Positions 21,655-34,200 of a stretch of DNA of 64,000 nt are shown one piece after another. Under the pieces are notes generated by a model. It had not been told where the DNA came from, did no database searches, and was given only the letters and a program-made list of their open reading frames with translations. The stretch covers positions 52,636,626-52,700,625 of the forward strand of contig CM070505.1 of NCBI GenBank assembly GCA_036346375.1. The letters are read 5' to 3'. The translations under genes were made by a program, and so were the position numbers. The stretch is from Guadua angustifolia (lineage: Eukaryota > Streptophyta > Magnoliopsida > Poales > Poaceae). Positions within the stretch are counted from its first letter, which is position 1. The number at the start of each line of letters is the position of its first letter.

Positions 21655-24580
21655 GCAGCCGGGACGAATAATGTGTGATCGAAACTACCGATCTGCTATG
21701 ATTATATCCGCAGTCATAATCAACGAAAATAATAAGTACTTTAATTAAATAATCAAACTAGTTGATTGACCTTATGGTCAAATTACAAAATCACGCCTCA
21801 TGAGGCGAAGACTTATTAAAATATTCAAATCAGTGGAATAAAAATAAACTCGTGGCGCCAACCAATTAGCACGAACCCAGGGCTAGCTCCTAGTTAAATC
21901 GGCTCCTCTGGTACTCCTCCTCTGACGGGGGTTGCTTCTTCTTCAAGCTGAAGTTGTGTTGTTGTGGGGTGAGTACTTTGAACACTCGGCAAAAGTCATG
22001 CACAGAATGCAATGCTAATATACTATATGCATGGCTTAGTACAAAGGATATGCTATGGTTCATGTGCAGTACAGCATTTCAAATAAACAGTAATAGATTG
22101 CAAAGCAGTAAAATAGTAGTAGGAATAGTATCTTTCACAAACATTTCAATTGTAATTCATTTTTCCATCCTAAGTCAAATTCATCATCACCAACCCAAGC
22201 ATTTTCCATAACCAAGTCATTTTCATGAAAATCTAACCCTTGGTTGTAATCATAAGCGATGCTCAATACCATGAAACACGGCTATTCGAATAGGTTGTAC
22301 ACTCACTGAGAGGTTATACACTTTACCCACAAGATACGATCAAATACCACCAAGGCAAATACCAAGTAACAAAGCCTTTCCAAAGTTCGTCTAAACCCAG
22401 TCTTGCGCTAAGGTTTCAACAACTTTGGAGGGTAGTTTACCACACCCAGGGCCCCCTCTTGCGCCATGTGAGTTCTCACCGGCTCCTCAGACCCCACACC
22501 ACCAGCCGGTACTAAGAATAGATTTCCCGTTTACTCGGCGAGGCCGTCCCATTCACGGAGCTTGTGGTTGTATGAAAGACTTCGATTCAAATGCTAGCAA
22601 GGTTAAGTCCTTAGTTGGCCGAGGCAAGACTAACCAAGTATGATTCCCCATAACAAAACCAACAAAAACCATCTGACCGCCCGATTGCCACTCTTGGCCC
22701 ACAGAAACAATCTTGCCACATGCCTCGGTCTAAATCATTTTCCCACCGGTTCTTTACCATTGCACCACGTGCCATCACTAACTCAATAACACATGTCTCA
22801 TTCATAAAATCGTTCCATATCTCATTAAATCAATATTAACTTTGGTAATCCAAAATCATGAAATTTCACGTGGTAGGGCTAAGCATACTACTACGGTCTC
22901 TCAACCCATGTTGGCCAATAACTAATGTCAACTATTAATCCACAACCTAGGGTGACAAATGATTCATGGCCTACAATTATATACGACAAGGTGGCATCTG
23001 ACAACTAGGCATTTAACTAATTCCAAAATTCATTCAAACCAATTTTTACTAAATTAGCATGCAATAAATTAAATCGAAATAATTTTTACTATGATAGGTT
23101 CAACATGATCAAACACAACTTGCCTTCAAAAAGTCTTGATTACGGCTCTGAGCTTGCTCTGAGTCAGAACCTCTCTCGAAACCGGGCACTTCAAGCGTCT
23201 GGCGTAAGCGTATACACAAAACAATAAAATAAATAAACAGTAGACAAACAGTGCTCAAAATTCAATTAAAATTCACAAACAGAAAGATCACAATTTTACA
23301 AATTTATAGAAATTGGAATCACTCAAATCGGAGTTAAGCATAAAAGTTATAAGCATTTGAAGTTTCAAAATATATTTAAAATCAATATACCGAATTAAAT
23401 AATTATTTTCTTTTTGGAAAAATTAATTATTCGTCATCGTGACACGTGTCGCCACCACAGAGCGACCGTGGCCTTCTTCAACGTCGTACAGCAAACTCCG
23501 TCTTGGTGTCGACGCCAGCGTCATCGTGGCGTCAACCGACTCGGCTATCTTGACAAGTGGGTCCCCTTTATGGCGTCGGCATAGCGTCAGCGGTGATGTC
23601 ACCGCCGGTGCGTCTGGTGGCGAGTGGGTCGTCTTTGTCGTCTCGTGTCGTGCGATTGCAGTGCGGCGGCGTGTGGGTCGCCTTGTCGGCGTCAGCGCCA
23701 CGATGAATAGCGGCGTGGCTCCTCGGTTGCCCTCGGTTGCATCTGGCGGAGATTAGAAGATGGGGTTTCTTGTTTATGGGGCGGCGTGGCGGAATCCGGG
23801 TCGTTGATCTCGCGATCGGACGGTTGTGGGAGCTTCGGCGCAGCGGCGATGGCGTGTGGCGAGGTTTCAAGGCGGAGGAAAAGCGTGGCGGCGGCGTTTC
23901 CGTGCTCCTCGGCGTGAAAAAGTGGCCCTCGGCAGCGGCAGCGGGTGAAGTCGATGGTGGCGCAGGCGGCGGAGAATCACCGGCGGCGGCAAGCAGCGAA
24001 GAACTTCGTGAATTAGCTCAGGGAACCAGCGAGCTCGTCTGCGGCGAGCAGCGTCTCGGGCGGCGTCACGGTGTCTGGTGAGGTCTTGGCCAGTGAGGAT
24101 CTAACCCGGGTGGCGGCGCAATAAATAGCCCCTCGACTTCCGTGGCGGCCTGAAGCAGCCGCCAGCGGCAATGGCGGAATCCGGCTGACGAATCGGATTA
24201 GGTGGCGTGGCACAGCGTGAGCCCTTGGATGAAGATCGAGCAATTGCCACGCTAAGTTTTTCGAGACGGGCCGGATGCCGGCCCGATCTTTGTTCATCGG
24301 GATTTTAATCCTTTTCAGAATAAAATTAATTCCGAAAATAAAATAATTTATTTGGGGCATTAAAAATATCGAGAAAAATTCGGAAAAATTCTCAAAAAAT
24401 ATTTTAAGACATTTGTGACTCAAATAAAATATTTTGAGCAAAACTTTATTTTAACTTTTCCATTATTTAATTAATTTGATAAATGGTTTAATTCAAAATA
24501 AATCCAAATAAATTCCAGAAATTCCCCAAAAATTCAATATACCATTTAAATGCAAGAAAAGCAAAAATTGAGGTGTTACA
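21655..24580 (-). repeat. Element E 3' LTR
   Basis: A 2.9-kb LTR. On the - strand it begins TGTAACACCTCAATTTT at 24580 and ends near GTCCCGGCTGC. The GC-rich stretch 23430-24290 is U3/R-type sequence whose long frames on both strands are not genes. AT-rich blocks at 22250-22800 mirror the LTR of element A (CACTTTACCCACAAGATA). The first 1.1 kb is repeated at 32362-33473. Confidence 0.75.
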
Positions 24581-25740
24581 AACCTCCCCAGATTAACGGA
24601 ATCTCGACCGAGATTCAAGGCTACTAAGGAATAGGTTGGGAAATTCCTTCTTGAGTCTTCTTATTGCTCGAGGTTGCTTCGCTCTCGGAATGGTTACTCC
24701 TTGAACTCTGCGAAGCGAATTCGATTTATTTCTCGTTTCTCGATCCATGGTGTCCAAGATCTTCACGGGTACTCTTTATAAGTCAAATCCTCTGCTGCTC
24801 GACCCGATTCTAACTGCATCTGCTCACGGCACTTTCGGAGGCATTTCTTTAATTGTGACACATGGAACACATCATGCACACTGCTAAAAAGCTGCGGTAA
24901 CTCCGGTGATCGCTACTTCACCTCTCGACTTAGGATCTTGAATGGGCCAACATACCTTGGCGCTAACTTCCCTTTGGTGTGAAACCTCTTAACTCCTTTG
25001 AGTGGGGTAACTCGAGATACACAAAATCTTGATCTCAAAGCTCAAATCCTGCGGCGATTATCGGCATAACTCTTACGCCTTGATTGCGCAATTTTCAATC
25101 TTTCACGATCATGGCTATCTGCTCTTGACTTCTCGAAGTATATCCAAGCCCAAACATATGGCGTTCTCGGTCTCATTCCGGTTCAACGGCGGCGAGGTCT
25201 TCCATATAAGCGCTTGAATGGCGACATCTGCAAACTTGCTGGTAGCTATTGTAGCTGAACTTCGGCATATGGCAAACACTTATCCCACGAAGTTGTATAA
25301 GCCAATACACAACATGTCCTCGATGTCTGATTAACTCTTTCCGTTTGCCCATGCATGCATGGGTGATATGCGGTCTTGAAGTTGAGACGGGTCCCTAGAG
25401 CCTCATGCAACTTATCCCAAAATCTTGAAGTGGCCAGGTACCTCGGTCCGACACAATCTTCTTGGAACTCCATGTAGACATACAATTCTTGACATATACA
25501 AATCCGCTAAGCGGTCCCGAATAGGTAGTCTTCACGGTATGAAGTGGGCAACCTTTGTCAGCGGTCCACTATAACCCATATAGAATCATACCTGTGCGGG
25601 TCCTTGGTAAACAGTAATGAAATCCATTCGATTTCTTCCCATTTCCCTCGGGTATCTTCGTTGGTTGTAGCAATCCTGCGGCCTCGATGCATTAACTGAC
25701 TCTTTGGCATATATCACTAGCATAACATGCTCTGCAACTT
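24581..25740 (-). pseudogene. Element E integrase and C-terminal tail
   Basis: Gypsy integrase, which joins cDNA to target DNA. The motif AYHPCMHGQTERVNQ lies at about 25315-25370 and WDKCLPYAE near 25260-25290. MEFQED, next to the catalytic Glu region, lies near 25460-25475. The polypurine-like tract AACCTCCCCAGA (+ strand) at 24581-24592 abuts the 3' LTR. Many indels make it non-functional. It is the same lineage as the element D integrase. Confidence 0.8.
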
Positions 25741-25959
25741 CACGCTTCATGCTTGTACCAAAATCTTTCCTTGGTCTTGATACATCTTAGCGCTTCCGGA
25801 TGAATAGAGTACTTGGAATCATGGGCTTCCTCCAAAATCGGCCGCTTGACTCCTTCTACTTGATGCGCAAATGTGATTCTTGATCCACAATGTACCTTGC
25901 TCATCGGCTTGAAATCCTTCGCCTTGCCTTCCTCCATTTTAGACTTAATCCTTTGAATC

Positions 25960-27310
25960 TTGACATCGTCCTTACTGTCCTTCGAATATGATTTTCCATG
26001 GTAGGCTTCACCTCTAGTGTGGCTATGAATCCCTTAGGCACAACTTCCGGCTTGACTTACGAAATTCCTCGCATAACTCAACTTTGGTTTCTCCCACCAA
26101 CATGTTCCCGAATGGCTCTTTCGGCTTAAAGCATCGCCACCACATTGGCTTTCTAGGGTGATAATGAATCCCTAGATTGTAATCCTTGATTAGCTCAACC
26201 ATCTCCTCTTGCCTCATGTTGGTCCGATTGTGTAAATATATATTTAAGACTCTTATGGTCCGTGTACACCTCACATCTGTTCCCCAATTAGGTAGTGTCG
26301 CCATAACTTCAAAGGCGTGCACATTTGCTAATTCAAATCATCGTCGGATAGTTCTCTTCATGCGGCCTCAAGCGCCTTGATGCATATGCAGCGACCTACA
26401 TTACTGCATTACCGCACCCTAATCCTTGGCGCGATGCATCATAGTATATATCAAAGCTCGACTTAAATCGGTAGAACTAACACTGGTGCCGTTGTCAAGC
26501 GTTTCTTCAACTCTGAAAACTCCGCTCACATTCGGCGTCCATGCAAACTTCTTTTCCTTCTTCAGCGATTCGTAAGAGGTCTATGTCGTTGAGAATCCTT
26601 CAATAAATCGGCGGTAATAACCGGCCATTCCAAAAACTACTGGTTTGAGTCACCGTCTTGGGTGGCTCCCAATGCACCTTCTTGCTTCCACCTTACTTGG
26701 ATCAGCCATAACTCCTTGGCGGTCACTACATGTCCAAGAATTCCACTTTGTTCTTCGAAATCGCACTTGCTAAACTTAGCGAAAAGTTCTGCTCTTAACT
26801 TCTCGAACTAGCCCGGATGTTCGGCATGCTCTTCTCGTCTTGGGTAGACTAAGATGTCATCTATGAACACAACAACGAACTTGTCCGGTATTCCATGAAA
26901 ACCTTGTTCATCATGTTCATGAAATATCACAGTGCATTTGTCAAACCAAAAGACATAGCGTAAACTTCGTAGTGCCCATATCTTGGAAAATCACGGTCTT
27001 GGCACATCCTCCGACCTAATCTTGATTGGTGATATCACGATCGTAGGTCAATCTTGGAAAAAACTCCGGCTCCTCTCAACTGATCAAATAGGTCATCGAT
27101 CTGGGTAATGGGTACTTATTCTTTATAGTGACTTCATTCAAAGCTCATTAATCCACACATCCGATAACTCCCATCCTTCTTTTTGACAAGCAGAGCGGTG
27201 CTCCCCATGGTAGCGAACTTGTGCGATAAATCCCTTATCCATTAACTCCTCAATCTGCTTCTTCATTTCGACCAGACTCATCGGTTGACATCAGATAAGG
27301 TATCTTAGCT
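25960..27310 (-). pseudogene. Element E reverse transcriptase and RNase H
   Basis: RNase H is represented at 26023-26322 by MRQEEMVELIKDYNLGIHYHP, preceded by a frame-shifted TDHKSLK region. The reverse transcriptase box DKFVVVFIDDIL is encoded at about 26853-26884 with an indel just upstream. The frame is broken many times between 26320 and 27300. Function and order are as in the element D pol, and it is clearly inactive. Confidence 0.8.
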
Positions 27311-27830
27311 ATCGGAATTGTTCATTACTAACTTCGATTACAAACTCTATGTCACAATCGGTGGCATCGGTAAATCCTCTGAAACACATCAGGGTACTCT
27401 CGACAGTTGGCACATCTTCTATGCTAATAGCCTTCACACTATTGACCATCAAGCTGTCCATCGAGCGGCGGTTGCTTGAAACTCTATTTTTCTCCCACAA
27501 GGACTCTCGTGATATGACTCTTCGTCCACGGTCTAGTACAACCTTGTGCTTAGACAACCAGTCCATTCCCAAAATAACATCTAGAGATGCAGGTATCTAA
27601 CACCACTAAGTTTGCTAGGAACTGTTCCATCTATAAACAACTTTACAGAACATCCTACATCGGATCGGAGTTACGATCGGGGGATACTAGCAATACATGC
27701 CTAAGGTTCACCATTTTTAACCCATTGTTCACGGCAAAAATCCGAGATATAAAAGAATGTGAAGCTCGAATCGAATAAAGCTATTGCAGTCTTGAGTTGA
27801 CGATAACTTACCCATCTGACGTCCGATGTA
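27309..27830 (-). pseudogene. Element E protease
   Basis: A retropepsin-type protease remnant. GMDWLSKHKVVLDRGRR is encoded near 27520-27572, and the active-site region AIALFDSSF (Gly replaced by Ser after DS) near 27765-27790. The changed active-site Gly and frame breaks indicate loss of function. Confidence 0.7.
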
Positions 27831-27879
27831 TTACGCACTACATCTGCGGTGACATGGTTGACTCGCCTTACTCGATGCG

Positions 27880-28980
27880 TGTGGCGGCTCAGTTATTGTA
27901 GCTCCACGGCTTGCTCTGGCGCGAGTGTCTTCGTTGGAGTAGTCACGAGGTTGAAGCGAGCGGTGTCCTCCTCCTCCCTTTTAGGACAATAATTGGCAAA
28001 ATACGGCTCGTTCGAGACAAAACAACGTCTCCTTTGTCGACTCTTGGCTCCTGCATTTGCATTCCCAAGCTGGTGTTGGTGTTTGGAAATTTGTCCGGCG
28101 GATCTCGTCTTGGTGGCGGTGTTGTCATCACATTCCTATGCTGAAACTTTGAAGGCGGTTTGGTGCAACCCTCAAGCAGCTGCGCTCCTGGCGTGCTCCT
28201 GCTGTGCCATCCTGCGCTTAGGTTGTCCTCCGGCTCCTTGCGCTTGTCCTCCAATATCGGCGCCTTTGTTTACTAGCTCCACAAAGTCGAGGAGCGATTG
28301 TGGGTTATGAGTCCCTGCAACCAGATTGATCCTTTCATAAGCAGGTACACTGGCCTTGTCGTTACTTTCGTCCTCAGTGCTTAGCGTGCAGTGCGTGAAC
28401 TTATTGAGATATTAGGACCTTTGGTATTTGCCTTGCTTGATGCCCTAAACTCCTCCTTTTCAACTCCATTATGCCTTGGGCACATGATCTTCGAGGAAAG
28501 CAATCGTGAACTCCTCCCGGTGATGTCCTCGGTTGCTCATGGCGTATGATAGTTTTTCCACCATTAATTGCAGTTCCTTCAAAGGTGATGAGAGGCATAA
28601 GTACCCTCTCATTTCCTTCACCTTTGGGTAATGTACAACTTCCTCTCTATCGTCCTCGGCCAATCATCGCCTCCAATGGATTGGCATTTCGAAAAAAAAC
28701 GGTCGTGTCCTCATGAATTAAGCGATCTCGAGTGTAGCCTGCCTTTGGGTTGACTTAGTTAACTTAGGCGGCAATGGCAGAGCGATGACACCTTTGCATC
28801 TGTGCATCATGGCATGCGTGGCGGAGTGTCTTTGCAATAAAAGCCCCAAAATTACGTATGTCAATGGCGGTCTTTGGTTGAGGTCCTTGTCTCCGTCGCC
28901 GGTGTTTCGGTGGCGTGAACCACTCCCATTTCCTCCTTGGTTGCCTCAGTGTTCACCATCTGACGATTGCGACATGGTTT
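27880..28980 (-). pseudogene. Element E gag
   Basis: The structural gag remnant. The coding start is probably near 28955 (MVNTEATKEEMG). A capsid segment lies around 28401-28663 (KVKEMRGYLCLSSPLKELQ), and a degraded zinc knuckle ending in FANYCPKR near 27985-28015. Several frame changes occur. The N-terminus of gag is already complete here, so the gag in fragment C (31755-32361) is not its missing part. Confidence 0.65.
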
Positions 28981-29180
28981 AGAGCGAGAGGAAATAAGAA
29001 TAGACAAGTAATAGAGTACTTATCGGGGTCAAAGGTGTAGTACAAGATCTAACTTTATTACTTTATTAATATCGAGGTATGGTTGCTCACAATGCCTATG
29101 GGCCATGCAACACATACCGATCACTCCTAAGCATGAAAGAAGCAAACCGAACTAACACTCGAGTCAAAGCGCCTCTAAGG
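28981..29180. other. Element E truncated leader
   Basis: A short non-coding stretch left of the breakpoint with fragment C. No primer-binding site was found here, so the leader is cut before reaching one. Confidence 0.5.
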
Positions 29181-32100
29181 CTATCAATCAAGATAATAAC
29201 CCGGAAGAAATATTCTTGGGATATTATTCCTTCTTTCCGATTATTAATCTTTCTCTTGGTGTATTTTCAGCCGTTCTCTTTGTCTAATCATCGACCTAAT
29301 CCATTCAAGTTCCTAATTTCATCTAAGCGTTGTGCCCAATGCTACTCGTTCTTAATTTGGAGTTTACTTGATTTGCCTTTTGAGTTTTGTTGTATTTGTG
29401 TTTGTTTATCGTTAGGCGTTCTAGGAAGTCGCTCGAAGGAGCGAGAATCAAGCAAGCGGAGATTGAAGATCGAGGATCAAGGATCGAAGATAAAGAGTAA
29501 AGAATAATAAAAATTGCAAGGGCAGGCAAGTTGTGCTTTGACCATATTGATCCCATTTTTAAAATTATTTCGTTTGAAATTATTGCATGCTAGTTTGAAA
29601 TAAACTGATTTCAATTCTGGGATTAGATAATCAACCTACTTGTTATTGCCACCTTGTCTCTATTATTTGTATGCCATGATTCATTTGTCACCCTAGATTG
29701 TGGGTTAATAGTTGGACATTAATAATTTGCCAACATGGGTTAATTAGCAGTATGTAGTGTGCTTAGCCACGCCCGTAGATTTGTCATGATTTTGGAAAAT
29801 TAAAGTTAATATTGACTTAATGAGATATGGAGCGTGTTTTTGAGAATGTGACATGTGTTATTGAGTTGATGATGGCACGTGGTGCAAGGTAAAGAATGGT
29901 GGGAAAGTGATTTAGATGAGCAAGTGGCAAGATTGTTTCGTTGGGCCAGAGTGGCAATTGGTGGTCGCATTTGGTTTAGATTGTTTCGGTGGGCCAAGAG
30001 TGGCAATTAGTGATCGCATTTGGTATTATGACATGTTGATGTGATGAACTTTTGGTTAGTCTTGCCTCGGTCAACTAAGGACTTAACCTTGCGAGCCTTT
30101 GACTGAGTCTTTCATACAACCACAAGTTGGAATGGGATGGACCTAGTGAGTAAAGTGTGAAATCTATTCTTTGGTCTGTCGTGGTGGTGTGGGGCCGGAG
30201 GAAGCGGGTGAGAACTCACATGGCGCAAGAGGGGGCCTGGGTGTGGTAACAGTCCCTCGGTGTTGAAACCTTAGCGGGCGATCTTGGGTTTAGCGGATCT
30301 TTGGAAAGGCTTTGTTATGATCGCTCATGCATACTCTTGTATGGCGATTCACGGTGACGTGGTGAGTTGATTATATCTTGTGGGTAAAGTGTATAACCTC
30401 TGCGAGTGTAAAACCTATTGAATAGCCGTGCTCACTATTGAGCATTGCTCGGGATTCTGATCAAGGGTTAGATTTTGATAAAAATGAGGTTGGGAATGTG
30501 GATAATGTGATGTGGAACTTGGTTAAGGATGAAATGCTTCACTTGAGAATGTTTGAAGTTATTATTGGTATTACTTGTTTTCTGCTTTTCTATCTACTAC
30601 GATTATTTGTGAAAGCGCTTTATTGCAAAGAACCATTCACCATTCCTTTGGAATAAGCCATGCATGTAGTAATAGAGCGCATTACATGCATGACTTGTTG
30701 AAATGCGGTTTGTTACTCACCCTTGCTTTAACAAAACATCACCGGTTGAGAAGTCTTTGTCTTCAAAAGGAAAGTTCTGAAGCGATTATCTGAGTCGAAC
30801 CTGTCGGATGCGTGGTATATTGAAGGGTTCACCAAGCGTTCTTCGTTCATTGCTACTTATTTGAAGTTGAAGCCGTCAAGGCCTCACATGTGTAAGTTGA
30901 CCTTAAGGTCGTTCAATAGTTTATATTTTATAATTGTGTTACTTTTATTATTCATTGTGTATGATTGTGATATTCATCTATGTTGAGGCTGTGTGCACTA
31001 GCGTGATCTGGACTAGTGCGAGAATACTGAGAGGTCGGTTGCACATTCGGGTCGACGGATGTATCGAGCCATCTTGTTGTAGGTCTTGACCCTAGATAGA
31101 TTGGCCGTTCTTTAGGAACTTCAAAATTATTTTCTAAAAGAAAATTTTAACTTGAAAAAATGATAAGTTCTTGACTTGTCTTATTCTTCTATTCTTTTCT
31201 CCTTCTGAAAATTTCTATCTTTCCGTTGTTTTAAATGAAGATCTTATCGAGTTATTCCAAATAGCTATCGTTGTTTCATACTTAAGGAAAGCTTAATGTA
31301 TTGCCAATCACGAAGGTCGTGAAGGCGAGAATCGTCGAACTCAAGAAAAGTGGATCGATGAAGTGTTCGAGCTAGAAGAACTAGTGCTTTAAGTAGCGAT
31401 TGAGACTCATGTGTAGAGTCGCGTCTGTCTAAGATAAGTGTTACCCTCTTATATGGTAGATTATTGTGTGTTTAGGTTAATTTGGTTTTCCTTGTTTCTT
31501 TGAGTGTGCGATGCGTTGCGAGCTTTTAGGCTTGGATAAGCATACCATAGTTATTAATAATGTTTGTATAAGTTTTTGGGTTAAACTGTTTCCCTGCACT
31601 AGGATTCATGAACCTCATCTATGCTATTCCTCTTACCTAAACCACAGGTGGTCAGCGGTTGGAAAGGATCGACGGCGATGACTCAGGCGATTCACGTTAG
31701 TTCGGTTGCTACTCTGGTGTTAGTGCTAAAGAGATAGTGACCGGCCGATAGTCCTTGCCCAGTGACAATTCAAAACTTGGATCGGTTGTTCACCGCTTAG
31801 ACTACCTTATGCGAGACAATGATGCAACAGATGAATGCTATCGGTTACAACATCAATCCCTCCCCAGCGAAATCGCAACCTCCTGTTCACAGTCAAAGAT
31901 TACCTTGTTCATGAAGACCAAACCGCCCACGTTTGATGGATCAACCACTCTCAGAAATGTAGAAATTTGGCTTCGCATCATAGAAGAGAAGCTGGCTTTG
32001 GTGCAATGTGAAGATAAAGAAAGTTCCTCGCTACTTGCGGTTAGAAGGAAATGCATTAGTGCGGTGGAAGAGTTTCTCGCCACCTCTGGGATGAACATAC

Positions 32101-32361
32101 CATCACTTGGTTAGAGTTTACCACCGCCGTCGGCTCTTCACGTCATCGAGAAGATAGTGAAACCCGCAGTAGAACAAGGAAGAATGGTATCTCCACACTC
32201 GATACCATACCGGGATATTGTTCTTGAAGTGTTGTCAACCAAACCAATCGGAAGGCGTACATGCATCGTTGTGGCGAAATAGGACACTGCTGGCGATGAT
32301 CATGCAATCAACTATTCGGTGTGAAGGAAGTCATTTACGGAGAATGTCCTATAAACAACAT
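29181..32361 (+). mobile_element. Fragment C of an A-like gypsy element, inverted within E
   Basis: Colinear with element A positions of about 12226-15452. It holds the last 1.87 kb of the LTR (ending GGGTCGAC near 31055), a primer-binding site remnant (GTATCGAGCC at 31061-31070), leader, and the first part of gag. Neither end coincides with an LTR boundary. On its left is the element E leader, and on its right the interior of the element E LTR. It replaces about 1.9 kb of E's 5' LTR plus its primer-binding site. I saw no target duplication, so a repair or template-switch event fits better than transposition. Confidence 0.7.
31755..32361 (+). pseudogene. Fragment C gag, N-terminal part
   Basis: Same gag as element A but better preserved. 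A 119-codon frame (31755-32114) carries MKTKPPTFDGSTT, WLRIIEEKLALVQCEDKE and a following capsid segment. A frameshift near 32095 leads into TITWLEF sequence, and the gene is cut at 32361 (matching A position 15452). Its zinc knuckle and everything downstream are missing. Confidence 0.75.
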
Positions 32362-33473
32362 CGTGGCGTCGGCCGCGACTTCGGCTATCTACGCTAACAA
32401 GTGGGTCCCCTTTGTGGCGTCGGCATAGCGTCAGCGGTGATATCACCGCGCCGCGGTGCGTCTTGGTAGCGAGTGGGTCCGTCTTTGTCGGCGTCTCGTG
32501 TGCCGCGATGCGGTGCGGCGGCGTGTGGGTCGCCTTGTCGGCGTCCGCAGCGCCTGATGAATAGCGGCGTGGCTCCTAGGGCGCCTCGGATTTGCATCTA
32601 ACGGCGGAGATTAGAAGATGGGGTTTACTGTTTATGGGGCGACGTGGCGGAATCCGGGTCGTTGATGCGCGATCGGACGGCTGTGGGAGCTCGGCGCGGC
32701 GACGATGGCGTGGCGGCGAGGTTTCACCGGGGCGGAGGAAGAAGACGTGGCCGGCGGCGTTTCCGTGCTCCTCCGGCGTGAAGAAGTGGCCCTCCCGACG
32801 CGGCTTGACGAGGTGAGTCCGATGGTGGCACGGGCGACGGCGGAGAATCACCGGCGGCGACGAAACGACGCGAAGAACTCGGCGGGTGGCTCCGGGAACT
32901 TCGGCGAGCTCGTGCGGCGAGGAGACGGCGTCTCGGGCGACGTGCGGTGTACGGCTGGGTGCGGCGCGAGGTGAGGATCACAACCCGGGTGGCGGCGCAA
33001 TAAATAGCCCCCTCGACTTCCGTGAAAAGCGCGGAAACCGAGGCCCACACGGGCGGCGGCGGCGGAATCCGGCGACGAATCGGATTGGGTGACGTGGCGC
33101 AACGTGAGCCCTTGGATGAAGATCGAACGGCTGCCACGCTAGGGTTTTTCGGAACGGGCCGCACAGTTACTCGCGCCCAACAGTGTTCATCGGGATTTTT
33201 AATCCTTTTCCGAATAAAATTAATTCCCAAAAATAAAATAATTTATTTGGGGCATTAAAAATATCAGAAAAATTCTGGAAAAATTGTCAAAAATATTTTA
33301 AGACATTTGTGACTCAAATAAAATATTTTCAGCAAAACTTTATTTTAACTTTTCCATTATTTAATTAATTTGATAAATGGTTTAATTCAAAATAAATCCA
33401 AATAAATTCCAGAAATTCCCCAAAATTCAAAATACCATTTAAATGCAAGAAAAACAAAAATTGGGGTGTTACA
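32362..33473 (-). repeat. Element E 5' LTR, proximal 1.1 kb
   Basis: On the - strand it starts TGTAACACCCCAATTTTTG at 33473 and follows 24580-23528 closely, including the GC-rich stretch. It stops at 32362, where fragment C begins. The long frames at 32394-33230 on both strands are GC-rich LTR artefacts shared with 23423-24081. Confidence 0.75.
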
Positions 33474-33574
33474 AGCTTGTACCTTTGGGCTCCTACAGCA
33501 CAGGTACGGGTTCTAGAAAGCCTCTTAGGCTCTTATGTACTATCTCTAGTCCCGGATTTTTTACGCTTATATGT

Positions 33575-33795
33575 AAAATGTCCTCGAGATTGTTGCGGGA
33601 CGTGAGTGTATACTTCTATGATGGTCGATGAGGGCCTTTTATCGAGCTGCGCAACTCAAGGAGTTAAATGGTGTTTGGAGTGTCTTTGGACCAAAAGATT
33701 GGGAGAACAGGGTACTATTTGTATGAAGTCAAGGTATATCATCCAAGTACATCACAAGTTGAGAAATGTTTAGCTGATGATCCTTATGCTAGAGG
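33575..33795 (+). pseudogene. Pullulanase exon 1 of fragment
   Basis: Encodes DVSVYFYDG, then AAQLKELNGVWSVFGPKDW, then YYLYEVKVYHPSTSQVEK and CLADDPYARG. Frame breaks lie after YDG (near 33628) and after WENR (extra G near 33708). The donor is AGAGG/GTATGT at 33795/33796. The exon's left border is uncertain; about 100 bases between the gypsy LTR and 33575 show no match I recognise. Confidence 0.85.
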
Positions 33796-33869
33796 GTATG
33801 TGCTTTTTAATTAGTTCATAATATTGATCCATACACATAGTGGAAGAAATTAACGTCACTACCTTGAAA

Positions 33870-34200
33870 AAGGTCATCAGTGGCGGTTCGAATCGCCATC
33901 GATGGCGGTTTTCGAATCGCCACGGATTTAGTGCCATCGATAATCCAGATTATCGGTGGCGGTTCTAGAACCGCCACAGATAACATTATTTGTGGCGGTT
34001 TTGGCTAGAACCGCCATCGATATACCCTAATATCGATGACGGTTCGAGCCAAAACCGCCATCGATACTAGTACTATCGATGACGGTTTTGGCTAGAACCG
34101 TCATCGATATTTATGATATCGATGACGGTTCTAGCAAAAACCGTCATCGATAGTACTAGTATCGATGGCGGTTTTGGCTCGAACAAATCCACCGATAGTC
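33870..34200. repeat. Left subterminal repeat array of inner CACTA
   Basis: About ten copies of palindromic units of the type ATCGATGGCGGTT...AACCGCCATCGAT, with TTTTGGCTAGAACC or TTCTAGCAAAAACC spacers. Some copies have GACGGTT in place of GGCGGTT. In En/Spm such arrays are where the element-encoded protein binds. Here each unit could also form a hairpin. Confidence 0.85.

Larger units (their letters stand above)
21655..33473 (-). mobile_element. Ty3/gypsy element E, rearranged
   Basis: The order, read along the - strand, is 5' LTR start (33473-32362), inverted foreign fragment C (32361-29181), leader, gag, protease, reverse transcriptase, integrase, polypurine tract, and 3' LTR (24580-21655). 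AGCTT follows the right end (33474-33478). AGCTT is also present at 872-876, immediately left of element A. This fits E having inserted first, with A later landing one base from E's left edge. Confidence 0.65.

Noticed and set aside
23423..24441. Overlapping long frames on both strands in GC-rich sequence
   Set aside because: They lie in the element E LTR, and the frame is not preserved in the second LTR copy at 32394-33230.
33870..34200. Possible CRISPR-like array of palindromic repeats
   Set aside because: The units have no uniform spacers, the context is a plant CACTA end, and the same units occur at the other end of the element.
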